Below, one piece after another: positions 46,401 through 58,559 of a stretch of DNA of 64,000 bases. The stretch lies in contig NW_021940919.1 in the NCBI RefSeq assembly GCF_004337985.1, positions 1,709,874 to 1,773,873 of the forward strand. The letters run 5' to 3'. A model generated the notes under the pieces. It was given only the letters and a program-made list of their open reading frames with translations, searched no databases and was not told the DNA's origin. The translations under genes were made by a program, and so were the position numbers. How positions within the stretch are numbered: the stretch's first letter is position 1; every line of letters begins with the position of its first letter. The DNA comes from Pyricularia pennisetigena. Its lineage: Eukaryota > Ascomycota > Sordariomycetes > Magnaporthales > Pyriculariaceae.

Positions 46401-47772
46401 TACAACCGGATTAATATAACTTAATCAACTGGATTACATGCTACGACGACAATTATATAACCCATACTAACGTAAAAATAAATGCAGGATGGTATTCGCA
46501 AAGAGCCAAAAATACCCGGATTTTAATAATAGGAAGCCACGTATTTATTAAAATTAAACGATCAATACAATTTCGCAAATAAAACGCCAAATTACCCGAA
46601 CCTACGGAGTTAAATATCTTAGAAAAATTAAAAGCAAAATTATTGGGCTAAACCCACCGCGTTCGAATAATCCAATAAGCGCCAGCAAACGAATCCAAGG
46701 ATAAATTAATAGACGAATTTAGCGAAAAGAAAATAATACCATTAAACCTATATAATACAGCAAAAAAACTACCCTTATATATACGAAAAGAAATTTATCG
46801 ATTTATACCAAAACGACCAATTAATATAATCCCCCGGAATGGTATTTCGTATATAAATACAAAACCCTACAGGATTAATTAATCCAATCTTTGGAAATTA
46901 CTCGATTTTGAATATTAAATATCCAAAATATATAAAAATCTTTTGGGCAAAATGTTTTCGAAATAATTGCCGATTGCATTTGGGCAGGAAATTAATCCAC
47001 GATTTTTTCCTATAACGACGTAAAATAATAAGTGTCCACGAAGTATATACCACTGTTAACCTACCCGATTGGGAAGTTAAAATAAAATTTAATATCGAGC
47101 CAGCGGTAATTTTGACCCTTTATAACGATTACCCCATAAGATATCGCAACCAAAAATAATTTCTGTAATACAAATGCACCCGAGGCATTTGTAAAATATA
47201 TATACTAACCAACATACAGGTATAATACGAAATAAAATTACGATAACCAGGACCCGCACCAATGACCGGAATTGTATGGAACCCCAGCGTGAAAAATAAC
47301 GAAATACCTACGAACCCACAAAAGATACCCATAGTAACAGGATACCGATTTGATAAAGTTAAAATTAAAAGTAATTATACGCCCCGAGATAACAAAAAGG
47401 ACCCACGTCGCGAGTTTAATAAGTTAAAAAATTGAAATGGCCAAACGGTCTAAAGGACTAAACAGTAACAATAGAAACGGAATAAGAAACTTTAAACGTT
47501 ACGCAAACCACGAAGGTAGTACACAAGTAAAAGTTCCTCGATGTAAGATTTAACGGGATATTTATACGAACGCTTTTTAACAGCGGAATATAAAACAATT
47601 ACATTTTTGCAAGGATCGTGAAAAAACGACGGATATGTTAATGATAAAAGAAAACATTGTATCGATGGCAAACCGTAAAAGGAAGTGTAATTTAATACGG
47701 GAACGGTACCATCGAAACAAAGACCGTAGAACTTTAAATGGAATATTATAAACGAAAAAAACAAATTATTTT
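46401..47772 (+). pseudogene. Gypsy C linker and protease start (degraded, truncated)
   Basis: Linker homologous to Gypsy B 38430-39585 (e.g. KEIYRFIPKRPINIIPRN near 46788). The protease start is near 47548: VRFNGIFIRTLFNSG, with active-site Asp changed to Asn. Copia 3 begins at 47773. Confidence 0.7.
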
Positions 47773-48330
47773 TGTTAATTAAATGCGTTATTTAGCATGT
47801 AATGGGTCAACTTTTCTTTGTATATAAGCCATAATAGATAGTGCCGAATTGGGGCTGTTGGGGCTGTCGGATTTTCTATTATATTTTGTGTGTGTGTTGC
47901 AGGAGTTGCGATTTAAAGTCAGCGAATGGGGTTTCACCCTGTACCGGGTTTAATACCCACCCTGCACTTACGAGTCAGCTACCCTGTACCTGGTTAAAAT
48001 TTTCACCAAATCAGCAAATCAGTACGAACCCAAAAATGGTTTGTATGGAAATGAAGGTGTTTTTTCAACAACGTATACAAAATAATTTTTCGGAAAATCG
48101 TGTGCGGTCCCGGAACGTTTTCTGGCGTGCGGACCCCCACTTGGATGTCGGAGAATATGTAAAGGAGATAAAACAAAATCTCCCCCACCAATGAATTAAA
48201 TTTATTAATCCTAAAATTAGTGAATTTAATGTATATAAACCTTGTAATTACAGGTTTTTACAACGCAATTAGCACTACGCCGCACCAAGGTTTATATTTA
48301 ACCCCCTGTTAATAACCCATATTGCTAATA
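47773..48330 (+). repeat. 5' LTR of Copia 3
   Basis: 558 bp; it starts TGTTAATTAAATGCG and ends CCATATTGCTAATA. It aligns with 10455-11026 and, inverted, 53513-54011. Confidence 0.92.
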
Positions 48331-48344
48331 GGTTATAAGCCCGG
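48331..48344 (+). other. Primer-binding site: half initiator tRNA-Met
   Basis: GGTTATAAGCCCGG follows the LTR directly. Its complement, CCGGGCTTATAACC, matches the anticodon stem-loop of eukaryotic initiator tRNA-Met (GGGCTCATAACCC) with one C/T difference of the RIP type. Drosophila copia and yeast Ty5 prime from an internally cleaved initiator tRNA in this way. Confidence 0.7.
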
Positions 48345-49095
48345 AAAGGTTTTAGCTTGTGCATTAAAGTGCATTTTGCATTATTGGAAAGCCTGAAGTT
48401 TAGGTTTTCTTTTGGTTATTGTCGCATTTTTACAGCACGTATATTGACGAAAATATTGCTGTTTTTGTGCAAAATTGTTGGTTTTAAGCGCTAATTTAAC
48501 ACCTAACCCCCCTATATTTACAGTGGGGATTGTTAAAAGTTAGCGTTCGATTTAGGCCCTTTTAAGTATTGCAACGATCGTTTGCATTGCAAATCCAAAA
48601 AAGTTTTGGTGTGGTTTTTGTGGATTGTGTACGCTATTGTAATTGGTTTGAATTTTTAATAGGGTTTACGTTAGCGAATTAGGGCCAAAAGCCCCTGTAT
48701 TCGTTCGCTAATAGCCCATTAAATCCTAATGCGTTTAATAGGGTTTATAATAATTTACAAACCCATTAGCGGAATTACGTTAGTGGTTAGTTTACCCTGC
48801 ACGATACCCTGCACCCATTTAACGAATTAAACGCGTTACGTGTACCTGAATTGGTACAAATACCAGGGCACCCATTAATTGGGGATTTCAGGGATTCCAA
48901 CCCTGTATTTTAATGGAATTTAACATTTGAAAATAATAATAAATCCTGTAATTGGCGATTCCATGCTTATACCCGTTAAAAGGTAGACGGTATAACAAAT
49001 CCTAAATTAAATAGGGTATTTACTTTTAAACAAATAGGTTAGTTAATTACAATTATAAATTAGCGAATTGCAATTATAATTTAGGTTATTTTACA
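48345..49095 (+). other. Copia 3 5' leader
   Basis: 750 bp of noncoding DNA between primer site and gag ATG. It has repeated AATCCTAATGCG/AACCCATTAGCGG-type strings near 48680-48790 that could pair. No ORF of note. Confidence 0.5.
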
Positions 49096-50400
49096 ATGGA
49101 AAATAGCCCTATATCGGGCCTTCCAGGCCCAATTCCAACAAATAGGGGGCCTGAACCTAACCCAAACGAAGTTTTAACCGCTAAATTACAAGCCCAAAAC
49201 TTGCAATTAAAAGCGTTAATTACGCAAATGCATTAATTTTAAAGGATAATTTAACAATTAACTGCCTTGTTAACCCTGACAAGCGGTAGTTCCACTAATT
49301 TTAATGGTAATTTGGAAAGCAAACCCGCTACCGTACCCCCTAATCCACCTGGTAACCTAATTTTAGGTAACGGTTTAGGTAAAAAACTATTGAAACGGGT
49401 ATTTTCCTTCCCCGAAAATTGTAAATTAGTAAAATTTAACAATTACGATTTGTGGAAACGGGCGTTAATAGTATAATTTAGGGCTATAAAAGCCGCGGAA
49501 TTTATTTCCAACTTTAAAATTGGTTATATCTTACCGGAATACGGATAATTAATTCTATTATTACTTATTAAAAACAGTTTAACTAAAAAACCTTTAAAAT
49601 CCATTATATGGTAATCCAGCCCCGTAATGGTTTATAAAACCCTGGAAAATAGCTCTTCCGTTGCACCCGAAATTAGTCGAGATTTACTATATCGGGAATT
49701 CCACGATTTAAATTTTTCGAAATTTAAAGGAACAATACCTAAATTTAATAACCGTTTTAACTTACTGGTAGCTAAATTAGCGAATATTAACGTGCAAATT
49801 AACCCCGTAAACGTACGAAACTAGTACTTACGGGCTTTAGAGGGGATATTCCCTATTTGGACCGAACGCCAACGCAATACCTAACGGGCCTTGCAGGTAA
49901 TAGGCCAAAATTCGGAAAAATTAAATTTGCAATACCTTATGGGGGACCTTATATCCAAAAATTCGATTTGAGGTTTTATAACGGATGAAACCGCTAATTA
50001 AAGGCTTAAAGGCAAAAAAACGGGTAAAAAAAACGCTGGAAAAGGCGTTAAAAAGGAAAATAATGGGTAGGAAAACACCTTTAAATTACGAAAAAAAGTA
50101 AAAATTTTAATTCGAATTCTGCTTTTGCAAAAAATATTATATCCTTTTCCAACGAATTAACCGCTGGAACGTTTATAATATTTATGGACTTCGAATTATT
50201 TACGGGTTCGATGTTAGGTGACCTTAACGAAAGCGCAGCGTATAACGCTTTGTAATAGGAGGTTAATTCCGCTATTAGCGGAATTATAAAATTACGTTCG
50301 GATTCGGATTCGGAAACCGATACCGGTAAAACGTTAAAATTATAAACTTGAGCAACTAATTCTAGGGCTAAAACGAAACCTGGATGCGGCGTAAAAAGGA
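49096..50400 (+). pseudogene. Copia 3 gag (degraded)
   Basis: The ATG at 49096 starts MENSPISGLPGPIPTNRGPE, continuing TAKLQAQNLQLKALITQMH before the first stop (Gln codon lost). Later parts: FSFPENCKLVKFNNYDLWKR (49408-49467), and a 65-codon frame at 49627-49824 with REFHDLNFSKFKGTIPKFNN, typical of the copia-type UBN2/gag region. The C-terminal part carries an Asp/Ser-rich stretch near 50300. No zinc knuckle was seen. Confidence 0.75.
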
Positions 50401-50419
50401 CCTTTAAACTATGGAAGCT

Positions 50420-50840
50420 AGGTTACCCTATCCTGTACGATACAGGTAGCACGCACTATATTTTTGCAAATAAGCAATTTTTTACCGATTATACCCCCGG
50501 TTCTACAGTCGAAATCGGTATAGGAGGTAGCCCTATTAAATTTGTAAGTACCGGAATTGTAAAAATACAGGTCCGTTACGGCCAAAAAGCTGACGAATTT
50601 AAAAAGGTTACGTTAAATAACGTTTTATACATCCCCTCGTTTGGAATAAATATCGTTAATAGCCTTATACATTATGATATAGGCGGGGTATTATTAAAAA
50701 ATACCCTGTACGATAAGGATCGTAAAACGTGGGGACGTTGCAATACCACTAAATATTCGTTTTATTTAAAAGTTAAAAGGTGCGATATCCTTGTTCGAAA
50801 TAACGTTATTTCGAATTACGCCTATATAATAGGTGAATAT
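50420..50840 (+). pseudogene. Copia 3 aspartic protease (active-site motif intact)
   Basis: LYDTGSTHYIFANKQFF at about 50431-50480 keeps the D-T-G-S active site. NVLYIPSFGINIV-equivalent follows near 50620. It is interrupted downstream by stops. The enzyme would release gag and pol proteins from the precursor. Confidence 0.8.
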
Positions 50841-50893
50841 AGCGCCGCTTTTAGCTAGCGTTACAGGGGGTTATAAAGGGTTACGCAGCACCG

Positions 50894-51900
50894 TTGGAAA
50901 TAGAACTAAATAATATAAACCCCGAAAATTACGAAAATTATAAAATTTACACCGATTCGGAACCGGAAGAAAATACGGTAACGGAAAAGCTAAATCCCGA
51001 ACAAAATACGGAAATAGCCGTAAATTCACCTATAACGCAAAAATTTAGCGGTAAGAACCTTGAAAATCCACGTGAAATTGGGCCCCGTAGGCCCGGCACA
51101 CCGTTAGGTAAACCTTTTATATAACCTAATATAAAAGGGATTATTTCCAAACAAGGGGGTTTCCCACACAGAAAATCCGTTGTTAAAACCTTTTTTATTA
51201 TCGGATTTAAAGCAGGCCCTCGTAAATTACCTCCTTTTAGGCCTAAAACGGATTACGGACGGTTGGTTAACCCCTAAAGGAAACGGAATTACAGGTATTT
51301 GTAACAAAATCCAGGCCCAAAAAACCCTGTTATGGCACAGGCGTTTGGGGTATATAGGGTTATTATTATTCAAAAAACCGTTAAAATTATAAAAGGTTTA
51401 CCTAATTTCGACAAAATTAGGGTAATTATTTATATTGCCTATATTAAAGCCATTTTTATTAGGCCTACAAATAAAATCGCACTCTTTACACCCCCTAATA
51501 TTTTCGATTTTATAAAAGGTTTTATAGTGACCCTTAAGCCTAATTTTTACAGTAAAAAACCCGTATTTTTGTTATTAGTGGACCGAAAATTACGTTTTCG
51601 GTGGTCTATCCTATTAAAAAATAAAGCCGGACGTACGGTTTCAATGGTTATTAAAGGCTTTTTTAGGGTTTTAAAAGCTACGTACGGGCGCTACCCCCTA
51701 AATTCTCATTTCGATGGGGGGTACGAGGTTAATATAAACCTTGAAAATTGGTTTACAAATAAAAATATTAATTTTAGCATTTTGAATCCCTATAACCACG
51801 GCCAAAACGGATTCACGGACCGGTCCGTTAGGGTTATTTTGGATAAATTTTGGTTTACCATTATAGCGGCGGGTTTACCTTTATATTTATAATGTTATTT
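50894..51900 (+). pseudogene. Copia 3 pre-integrase and integrase (degraded)
   Basis: A spacer frame at 50894-51124 (PENYENYKIYTDSEPEENTV) leads to the pre-integrase block near 51320-51440 and the integrase core at about 51560-51890 (LLVDRKLRFRWSI at 51563-51601, then DGGYEVNINLENWF near 51712). One long frame of 186 codons, 51332-51892, covers most of it. In Copia 4 the same block keeps LGHIG and the C-x2-C pair, ITCIACIK. Confidence 0.8.
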
Positions 51901-51949
51901 ACTATTTACCGTAATTAATTTAATTAACCATACAGCGGTAATTAATAGG

Positions 51950-52620
51950 GATTTAACATTTTACGAGGAATTTTATTCCGAATTCCAACCTGGACTACCG
52001 TACAAACCCAATTTAGGGTATTTTCGGGTTATAAATACTATATACCAGGTTATTATACCGCTGGAAAAACGCCGAAAATTTATTAAATTGGTTCCCCGTA
52101 CCGAAACGGTAAAACTTTTAACCCATTTATCAAATTCTACAGCGTTAATTTTCGCACCCGCTAAACGGGCCGTTTATAAAACCTTAACCGTAAAAAGTGT
52201 AAAAGGTATAACCGCTAAAAATTTGGTTATTCCAGGGGAAACGCTACAAATTTTAAAAGGGGAAAATATAAATTTAAAAGGGGATTTTAATTTTGAATTT
52301 GAAAACGAAATTAACAGCGTTCCAGCGGATAAATATATTTTAAAAAACGCTGGAAATATAGGGTATTTACCACCGGTTACAGGGCAGTTACCACCCGTTA
52401 CAGGGTATTTAAACCCGGAAAATACAGTGCCCGCCAGGCCTGTACAACCTACCGTTCGCCCCCCAGAACCTATAACGGTAGCGGTACCTAATCCGGTATT
52501 TAAAACAACGGAAATTCCGGTGTTTTTAGCATTTAAAGTACAAAATATGGAGTTAAATTCGCAGTTCGGAAACCCAGATTTAATAAATATAAATTACGTG
52601 CATTATTTTTGTTTTTAAGC
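51950..52620 (+). pseudogene. Copia 3 pol linker with two PPVTG units
   Basis: An open frame of 176 codons at 52088-52618. It has YLPPVTGQLPPVTGYL at about 52363-52410, only two repeat units against ten in Copia A. The end, NYVHYFCF, precedes RT. Confidence 0.8.
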
Positions 52621-52689
52621 CAAAAAGAAAATAAAGAAAAAGCCCATTAAAAAAGGTAAACCAAATAGGTATTAACAGGCCTTAAATAG

Positions 52690-53512
52690 CCTTAAAAATG
52701 CTAAATGGTTAGCTGCTTTAGCGTTTAAATTCGAGCAAATCGTTGCTACAAAAACCTTCCGTTTTATCCCTAAAGTTAAAATGCCTATAGGCCGTAAACT
52801 CGTTTCTACTCGGCCGGTATTTAGATTAAAAAAGGATAAAAATAATAAGTTTATAAAATACAAAACTAGGCTTGATGTTAGGGGTTTTTTATAGGTCGAA
52901 GGCCTGGATTATATCGGAACTTATATGAGCACTAATATACCACCTACCTGGCGTATAGTATTAGTTATAGCTAATGCACAAAATTGGGAAATAGAACAAA
53001 TCAATTTTATCGGTACGTTTTTAAATAATAACCTTACCGACGTAATTATATATTTGCAAATTTTAAACGGTTTTAACGAATGGGTAAAAAATTGTATCCC
53101 TACCACCGCTAAAATTTTAGTGGAAATGGGTTATAACCCGAAAAAATTGCAGGTTATACAATTGGAAAAAACGCTATATGGTTTAAATTAGGGTCCAAGA
53201 GAATAGTAAAACAAATTTAAAACCCTATTTTTTAAAAAAGGTTTTAAGTTATTAATTTTTAATCCCGCTGTTTTTTATAACGTTAAGTCCAAATATTTTA
53301 TCGTTATTTTCGTAAACGACTGCCTGCTAATAGGTCCTAAATTGCAATATACTTAGGACTTAAAAACCCGTTTTAATAAGGTATACGCGTTGGAAAATAG
53401 GGTCCCTGCAACCTATTTTTTAGGCGTTCAAATTATAAAGGATAGGCCTAAACGCCTATTTTGGCTCCATTAAAGTCAGTATATAGAGGAAGTATTAGCA
53501 ACTGTTAACAAT
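52690..53512 (+). pseudogene. Copia 3 reverse transcriptase (degraded, truncated)
   Basis: RT fingers and palm: NWEIEQINFIGTFLNNNLTD (52982-53041) and ILVEMGYNPKKLQVIQLEKT (53114-53173) in one frame. The catalytic box reads FVNDCLLIG near 53309; the family form is (Y/F)VDD, and Asp has become Asn. The element ends at 53512. Confidence 0.82.
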
Positions 53513-54011
53513 ATGGATTGCTAACAGGGGGTTAGGCATAAGCCTAGGTGCGCCGTGGTGCTAGTTGCGTTGTAAAAGCCTGTAATTACAGGGTTTGTAT
53601 GCACTAAATTCACTAATTTTGGGATTTATAGATTTGATTCATTGGTGGGGGAAACTTTGCTTTGTCTCCCTTACATACTCTCCGACATCGAAGTGGGGGT
53701 CCGCACGCCAGAAAACGTTCCGGTGCCGCACACGATTTTCCGAAAAATTATTTTGCATGCGTTGTTGAAAAAACACCCTTATTTCCATATAAACCATCTC
53801 TGGGTTCGCACTAATTTGCTGATTTGGTAAAGATTTCAACCCGGTAAAGGGTAAAACCCCACTCGCTGATTTTACATCGCAATTCCTGCAACACACAAAA
53901 TATAATAGAAAATCTAACAACCTTAACAGCCCCACTTCGGCACTATCTATTGTGGCTTATATACAAATAAAAGTGGACCCATTACATGCTAAGTAACGCA
54001 TATAATTAACA
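53513..54011 (-). repeat. 3' LTR of Copia 4
   Basis: 499 bp; it starts TGTTAACAATATGG and ends GCATATAATTAACA. It is about 60 bp shorter than the Copia 3 LTR because a piece near 53840 (CCTGTACCGGG.. region) is missing. The polypurine tract follows in reverse at 54012-54026. Confidence 0.9.
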
Positions 54012-54026
54012 CCCCCTCTCTTTTGC

Positions 54027-54590
54027 TATTATTTACATAAAGTCGGAAAAAACAAGTATATAAAAAAATAAAACCCTAAAAAAAAAAATACCCTTTATGT
54101 CCCAACCCGACTCGAACTCCCGATATAAACCCCCTGGATAATTAAGCCCTTTGTACCGACCTGTAACCCCCGAATTGGAAAAAACCCCCAAAATTGTAAC
54201 AACCCCCGGATTCGAACCCCCGACTTGCATAATATTAACCCACGGAATTAACTATTAAACCAGGTACCTAATTTGGTTATTCGTTCGTAACAGTCCAACC
54301 TAAGCATATTATATAAGGTATTTCGAATGCGTAAATCGCCCAAAATACAAGCTTTTTCAGTTTTAATTCAACTTCTGGTATAAAGTCGGTATAAATTGCT
54401 TATTAATTAACCTGTACAGGGTAAATTCGGGTAATACGGCCGGTATTGGGCTAAGAAAAATCCAATATTTGCAAATAAAGGAAATGTAATGGGTAATTAG
54501 CTAACGAATTAATTAAATACCCTAGAATTCAGTAGGTAAAAACTAAGTTTTTAGGGGTTTTAACCCTATAAATTTTAAAAAAGTCTTATA
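54027..54590 (-). other. Copia 4 3' noncoding region with B-box-like motif
   Basis: The reverse equivalent of 9911-10440. GGATTCGAACC at 54208-54218 is the B-box consensus in reverse, and CGACTCGAACT lies at 54108-54118. Confidence 0.6.
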
Positions 54591-54599
54591 AATTGGAAG

Positions 54600-55220
54600 C
54601 GTTAGGGGCTTTATTAGGCCATTAGCAGGCATTTGTTTGGATTTTAGGTATTCTAAAATTATTAATCCTTTTTTTAATTAATTCCCGTACGTAATGAAAT
54701 TTTAATAACGTATATTTAACACGTTGGTAATACGTAGGGTTATATACCTTAATTATAAAGCCTGTATTATTTCCAAATATTGCAATAAAACCTTTTATAG
54801 GTAGTCCAATCTCTATAAATAAGCTTTTAAACCACTGTGCTTGACGTAGGGCTTCCGTTAAAGCATCGGTTTCGGTTTCTGGAATGCTTAAAACTATAAT
54901 ATTAACTTTTTTGCACTTCCACGTTATAAGGCCCCCAAATAAGGTATACAAATATCCGTAAATGGACTTTGAATCTTCCCTAGCCCCGGAAAAATCGCTA
55001 TTATTAAAACCCAGTAATTTGAGGCTTTTAAAACCCCCTAATAATAAATTGGGTGGTAATTCGGCTTTAAATACTCTAATTCCGTAACAAATAAATAAGG
55101 ATTTAATACCCGCTAAATAACGTCATAGGTTTTTAACTGCCGTTTAATGGATTATACTAGTTTTTGTTAAAAAACGTAAAAACCACTAAGCCGCAAAACC
55201 GATATCCGGACGCGTTAATA
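54600..55220 (-). pseudogene. Copia 4 RNase H (degraded)
   Basis: An open frame at 54951-54622 (110 codons) includes YTLFGGLITWKCKKVNIIVL, ETETDALTEALRQAQWFKSL and FGNNTGFI. The preceding SDFAGAREDSKSIYGYLY-type block lies near 54995-54950. The active-site Asp of the third motif appears as Asn in FGNNTG. Confidence 0.78.
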
Positions 55221-55349
55221 GCATTAAATATATAAGGGTGCCGATAATACGCTGTAATAATTTGATTTCCAGTGCATTTACGGGCTTACCCCCATTATAT
55301 TTTAGCAAACCGGGTTATAAGGGAACAAATATAGGTTTGCAATCAGCTA

Positions 55350-56250
55350 ATCCGAACGTTGCTAATACTTTTTTTATATATTAACTTGAATGGAGCCAAA
55401 ATAGGCGTTTAGGCCTATCTTTTATATTTTAAACGCCTTAAAAATAGGCTGCAGGGCCCCTGTCTTCCAACGCGTATACTTTATTAAAACGGGCTTTTAA
55501 TTCCTAAATATATTGCAATTTAGGACCTATTAGCAGGTGGTCGTTTACGAAAGTAACGATGAAATATTTGGATTTAACGTCATAAAAAACAACGGGATTA
55601 GAGATTAATGGTTTAAAACCTTTTTTAAAAAATAGGGTTTTAAATTTGTTTTGCCATTTTTCTGAACCTTATTTTAAACCATATAGCGCTTTTTCCAACT
55701 ATATAACCTGCAATTTTTTCGGGTTATAACCCATTTCCACTAAAATTTTAGCGGTGGTAAAGTAACAATTTTTTACCCATTCGTTAAAACCGTTTGGAAT
55801 TTGCAAATATATATTTACGTCGATAAGGTCATTATTTGAAAACGCACCGATAAAATCGATTTGTTCTAGTTCCCAATTTTGTGCATGAGCTATAGCTAAT
55901 AATTTATGACAGGTAGGTGGTATATTAATGCTAGCAAAAATTTCGATATAATTGAGGCTTTTAACCTGTTGAAAACCCCTAATAACAAACCTAGCTTTGT
56001 ATTTTATAAATTTATTATTTTTATCTTTTTTTAATTTAAATACCGGCCGGGTAGAAACGAATTTACGGCCTGTAGGCATCTTAATTTTTGGGATAAAACG
56101 GAAGGTTTTTGCAGTAACGATTTAGTCGAATTTAAACGCTAAAACAACTAATTATTTAGCATTTTTAAAGCTATTTAAGGCCTATTGGTAATTATTTAGT
56201 TCACCATTTTTAGTGGGTTTTTTCTTTATTTTTTTTGGTTTGAAACAAAA
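55350..56250 (-). pseudogene. Copia 4 reverse transcriptase (degraded)
   Basis: An open frame at 56079-55699 (126 codons): KARFVIRGFQQVKSLNYIEI, AHAQNWELEQIDFIGAFSNN and ILVEMGYNPKKLQVI, the conserved N-terminal half of copia RT. The second half near 55650-55400 includes the VDD region (TFVNDHLLIG type near 55556-55527). Stops separate the two. Confidence 0.82.
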
Positions 56251-56289
56251 AATAATGCACGTAATTTATATCCATTAGATCTGGGTTTT

Positions 56290-56990
56290 CGAACTGCGAA
56301 TTTAATTCCATATTTTATATTTTAAATGTTAAAAACACCGGAATTTCCGCTGTTTTAGGTATTGGATTAGGTACCCTACCGTTATAGGTTTTAGGGGGCG
56401 AACGGTAGGCTGTACAGGCCTGGCGGGCACTGTATTTTCCGGGTTTAAATGCCCTGTAACGGGTGGTAACTGCCCTGTAACCGGTGGTAAATACCCTGTA
56501 TTTTCAGCGTTTTTTAAAGGATAATTATCCGCTGGAACGCTGTTAACTTCGTTTTTAGGTTCAAAATTAAAATCCCCTTTTAAATTTGTATTTTCCCTTT
56601 TTAAAATTTATAACGTTTCCCCCGGAATAACCAAATTTTCAACGGTTATACCCTTTAAAGTTTTTACGGTAGCGGTTTTATATACGGCCCTTTTAGCGGG
56701 TACGTAAATTAACGCTGTAGAATCTGATAAATGGGTTAAAAGTTTTACCGTTTCGGTGCGGGGAACCAATTTAATAAATTTTTGGCGTTTTTCCAGCGGT
56801 ATAATAACCTGGTATATAGTATTAATAACCCGAAAATACCCTAAATTGGGTTTGTACGGTAATCCAGGTTGGAATTCGGAATAAAATTCCTCGTAAAATG
56901 TTAAATCCCTATTAATTACCGCTGTATGGTTAATTAAATTAATTACGGCAAATAGTAAATAGCATTATAAATATAAAGGTAAACCCGCCG
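56290..56990 (-). pseudogene. Copia 4 pol linker with two PPVTG units
   Basis: The reverse equivalent of 51950-52620. Two repeat units lie at about 56452-56497 (GGTAACTGCCC and GGTAAATACCC in + orientation). Broken by stops. Confidence 0.75.
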
Positions 56991-56999
56991 CTATAATGG

Positions 57000-58003
57000 T
57001 AAACCGAAACCTATCCAAAATAACCCTAACGGGCCGTTCCGTTAATCCGTTTTAGCCGTGGTTATAGGGATTCAAAATGTTAAAATTAACATTTTTGTTT
57101 ATAAACCAATTTTAAAAGTTTGTATTAACCTCGTACCCCCCATCGAAATAAAACTTAGGGGGTAGCGCCCGTACGTAGCCTTTAAAACCCTAAAAAAACC
57201 TTTAATAGCCACTAAAACCGTAGGTCTGGCTTTATTTCTTAATGGGATAAACCACCGAAAACGTGATTTTCGGTCCACTAATAGCAAAAATACGGGTTTT
57301 TTCTTGTAAAAATTAGGTTTAAGGGTCACTGTATTACCCTTTACAAAATTCAAAATATTAGGGGGTGTAAAAAGTGCGACCTTATTTGTACGCCGAACAA
57401 AAATGGCTTTAATACAAGCAATACAAGTAATTGCCCTAATTTTGTCGAAATTAGGTAAACCCTTTATGATTTTAACGGTTTTTTTTAACAATAATAACCC
57501 TATATGCCCCAAACGCCTGTACCATAACAGGGTTTTTTGGGCCTGGATTTCGTTACAATTACCTGTAATACCATTTCCATTAAAGGTTAAGCAACCGTTC
57601 GTAATCCGCTTTAGGTTTAAAGTGAAGTAATTTATATGGGCCTGCTTTAAATCCGATAATAAAAAAGGTTTTAACAACGGACTTTTTATGTACGAAACCC
57701 CTTTTTTTCGGAAATAATCCCTTTTATATTAGGCTGCATAAAAGGGTCGCCTAACAGTATATCGGGCCTACGGGGCCCAATTTTACGTGGACTTTCAGGG
57801 TTTTTACCGCTAAATTTCTGTGTTACAGGTGAATTTACGGCTATTTCCGTATTTTGTTCGGGATTTAGCTTTTCCGTTACGGTATTTTTTTCCGGTTCCG
57901 AATCGGTGTAAATTCTATAGTCCTCGTAGTTTTCGGGGTTTATGTTATTTAATTTTATTTCCAACGGGGTTGCGTAGCCCCTTATAACCCCCTGTAAAGC
58001 CAT
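57000..58003 (-). pseudogene. Copia 4 integrase (degraded)
   Basis: Frame 57677-57099 (192 codons) covers the pre-integrase zinc block (LWYRRLGHIG, then ITCIACIK) and the first part of the core (LLVDRKSRFRWFIPLRNKA), ending in a frameshift after SFISMGGT. Frame 58003-57686 covers the Pro/Asn-rich spacer after protease. Confidence 0.82.
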
Positions 58004-58019
58004 GTTAAAAGCGGTGCTA

Positions 58020-58540
58020 TATTCACCTATTATACAGGCGTAATTCGAAATAACGTTATTCCGAACAAAGATATCGCACCCTTAAACCTTTAAATAAAAC
58101 GAATGTTTAACGGTATTTAAACGTCCCCACCCCTTACGATTCTTATCGTATAAAATATTTTTAATGATACGCCCCCTATATTATAATGTATAAAACCACT
58201 AACAATATTTATTCCAAACGAAAAAATATATAAAACGTCATTTAACGTAATTTTTCTAAATTCGTTAGCTTTTTGGCCGTAGTAGACCTGTATTTTTACA
58301 GTTCCGGTACCTACAGGCCTAATAAGGCCACTTCCTGTACCGATTTCGACTGTAAAGCCGGGGGTATAATCGGTAAAAAATTGTTTATTTGCAAAAATAT
58401 AGTGCGTGTTACCTATATTATACAGGATAGGGTAATTTAACCTCCATAATTTAGGGGTCCCTTTTACGCCGCGTCCAGGCTTCGTTTGAGCTTTAAAATT
58501 AGCTGCTAAAACCTGTGGTTTTAGCGTTTTACCGGTATCG
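58020..58540 (-). pseudogene. Copia 4 aspartic protease (degraded)
   Basis: The minus strand reads the THYIFANKQFFTDYTPG block near 58410-58360 and the NDVLYIFSFGINIV-type block near 58240-58200. The active-site residues before THYIF are altered (the D-T-G stretch reads as N-I-G-N by C/T and G/A change). Confidence 0.7.
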
Positions 58541-58559
58541 GTTTCCGAATCCGAATCCG

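Larger units (their letters stand above)
44852..47772 (+). mobile_element. Gypsy C, 5' part only (LTR, gag, protease start)
   Basis: 5' LTR at 44852-45315, gag at about 45460-46380, then the long linker and the protease start near 47548-47640, where the Copia 3 LTR cuts it off. It is related to Gypsy B in LTR ends, leader (TTTTAATTGCTCC after both LTRs) and gene order. The missing 3' half is not seen in this window. Confidence 0.85.
47773..53512 (+). mobile_element. Copia 3, 3'-truncated Ty1/Copia element
   Basis: 5' LTR, primer site, leader, gag, protease, integrase, linker and most of RT on the + strand. It stops in RT at 53512, where the inverted LTR of Copia 4 begins. It inserted into Gypsy C protease. 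It is the only copy here with its 5' LTR and gag start. Confidence 0.9.
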
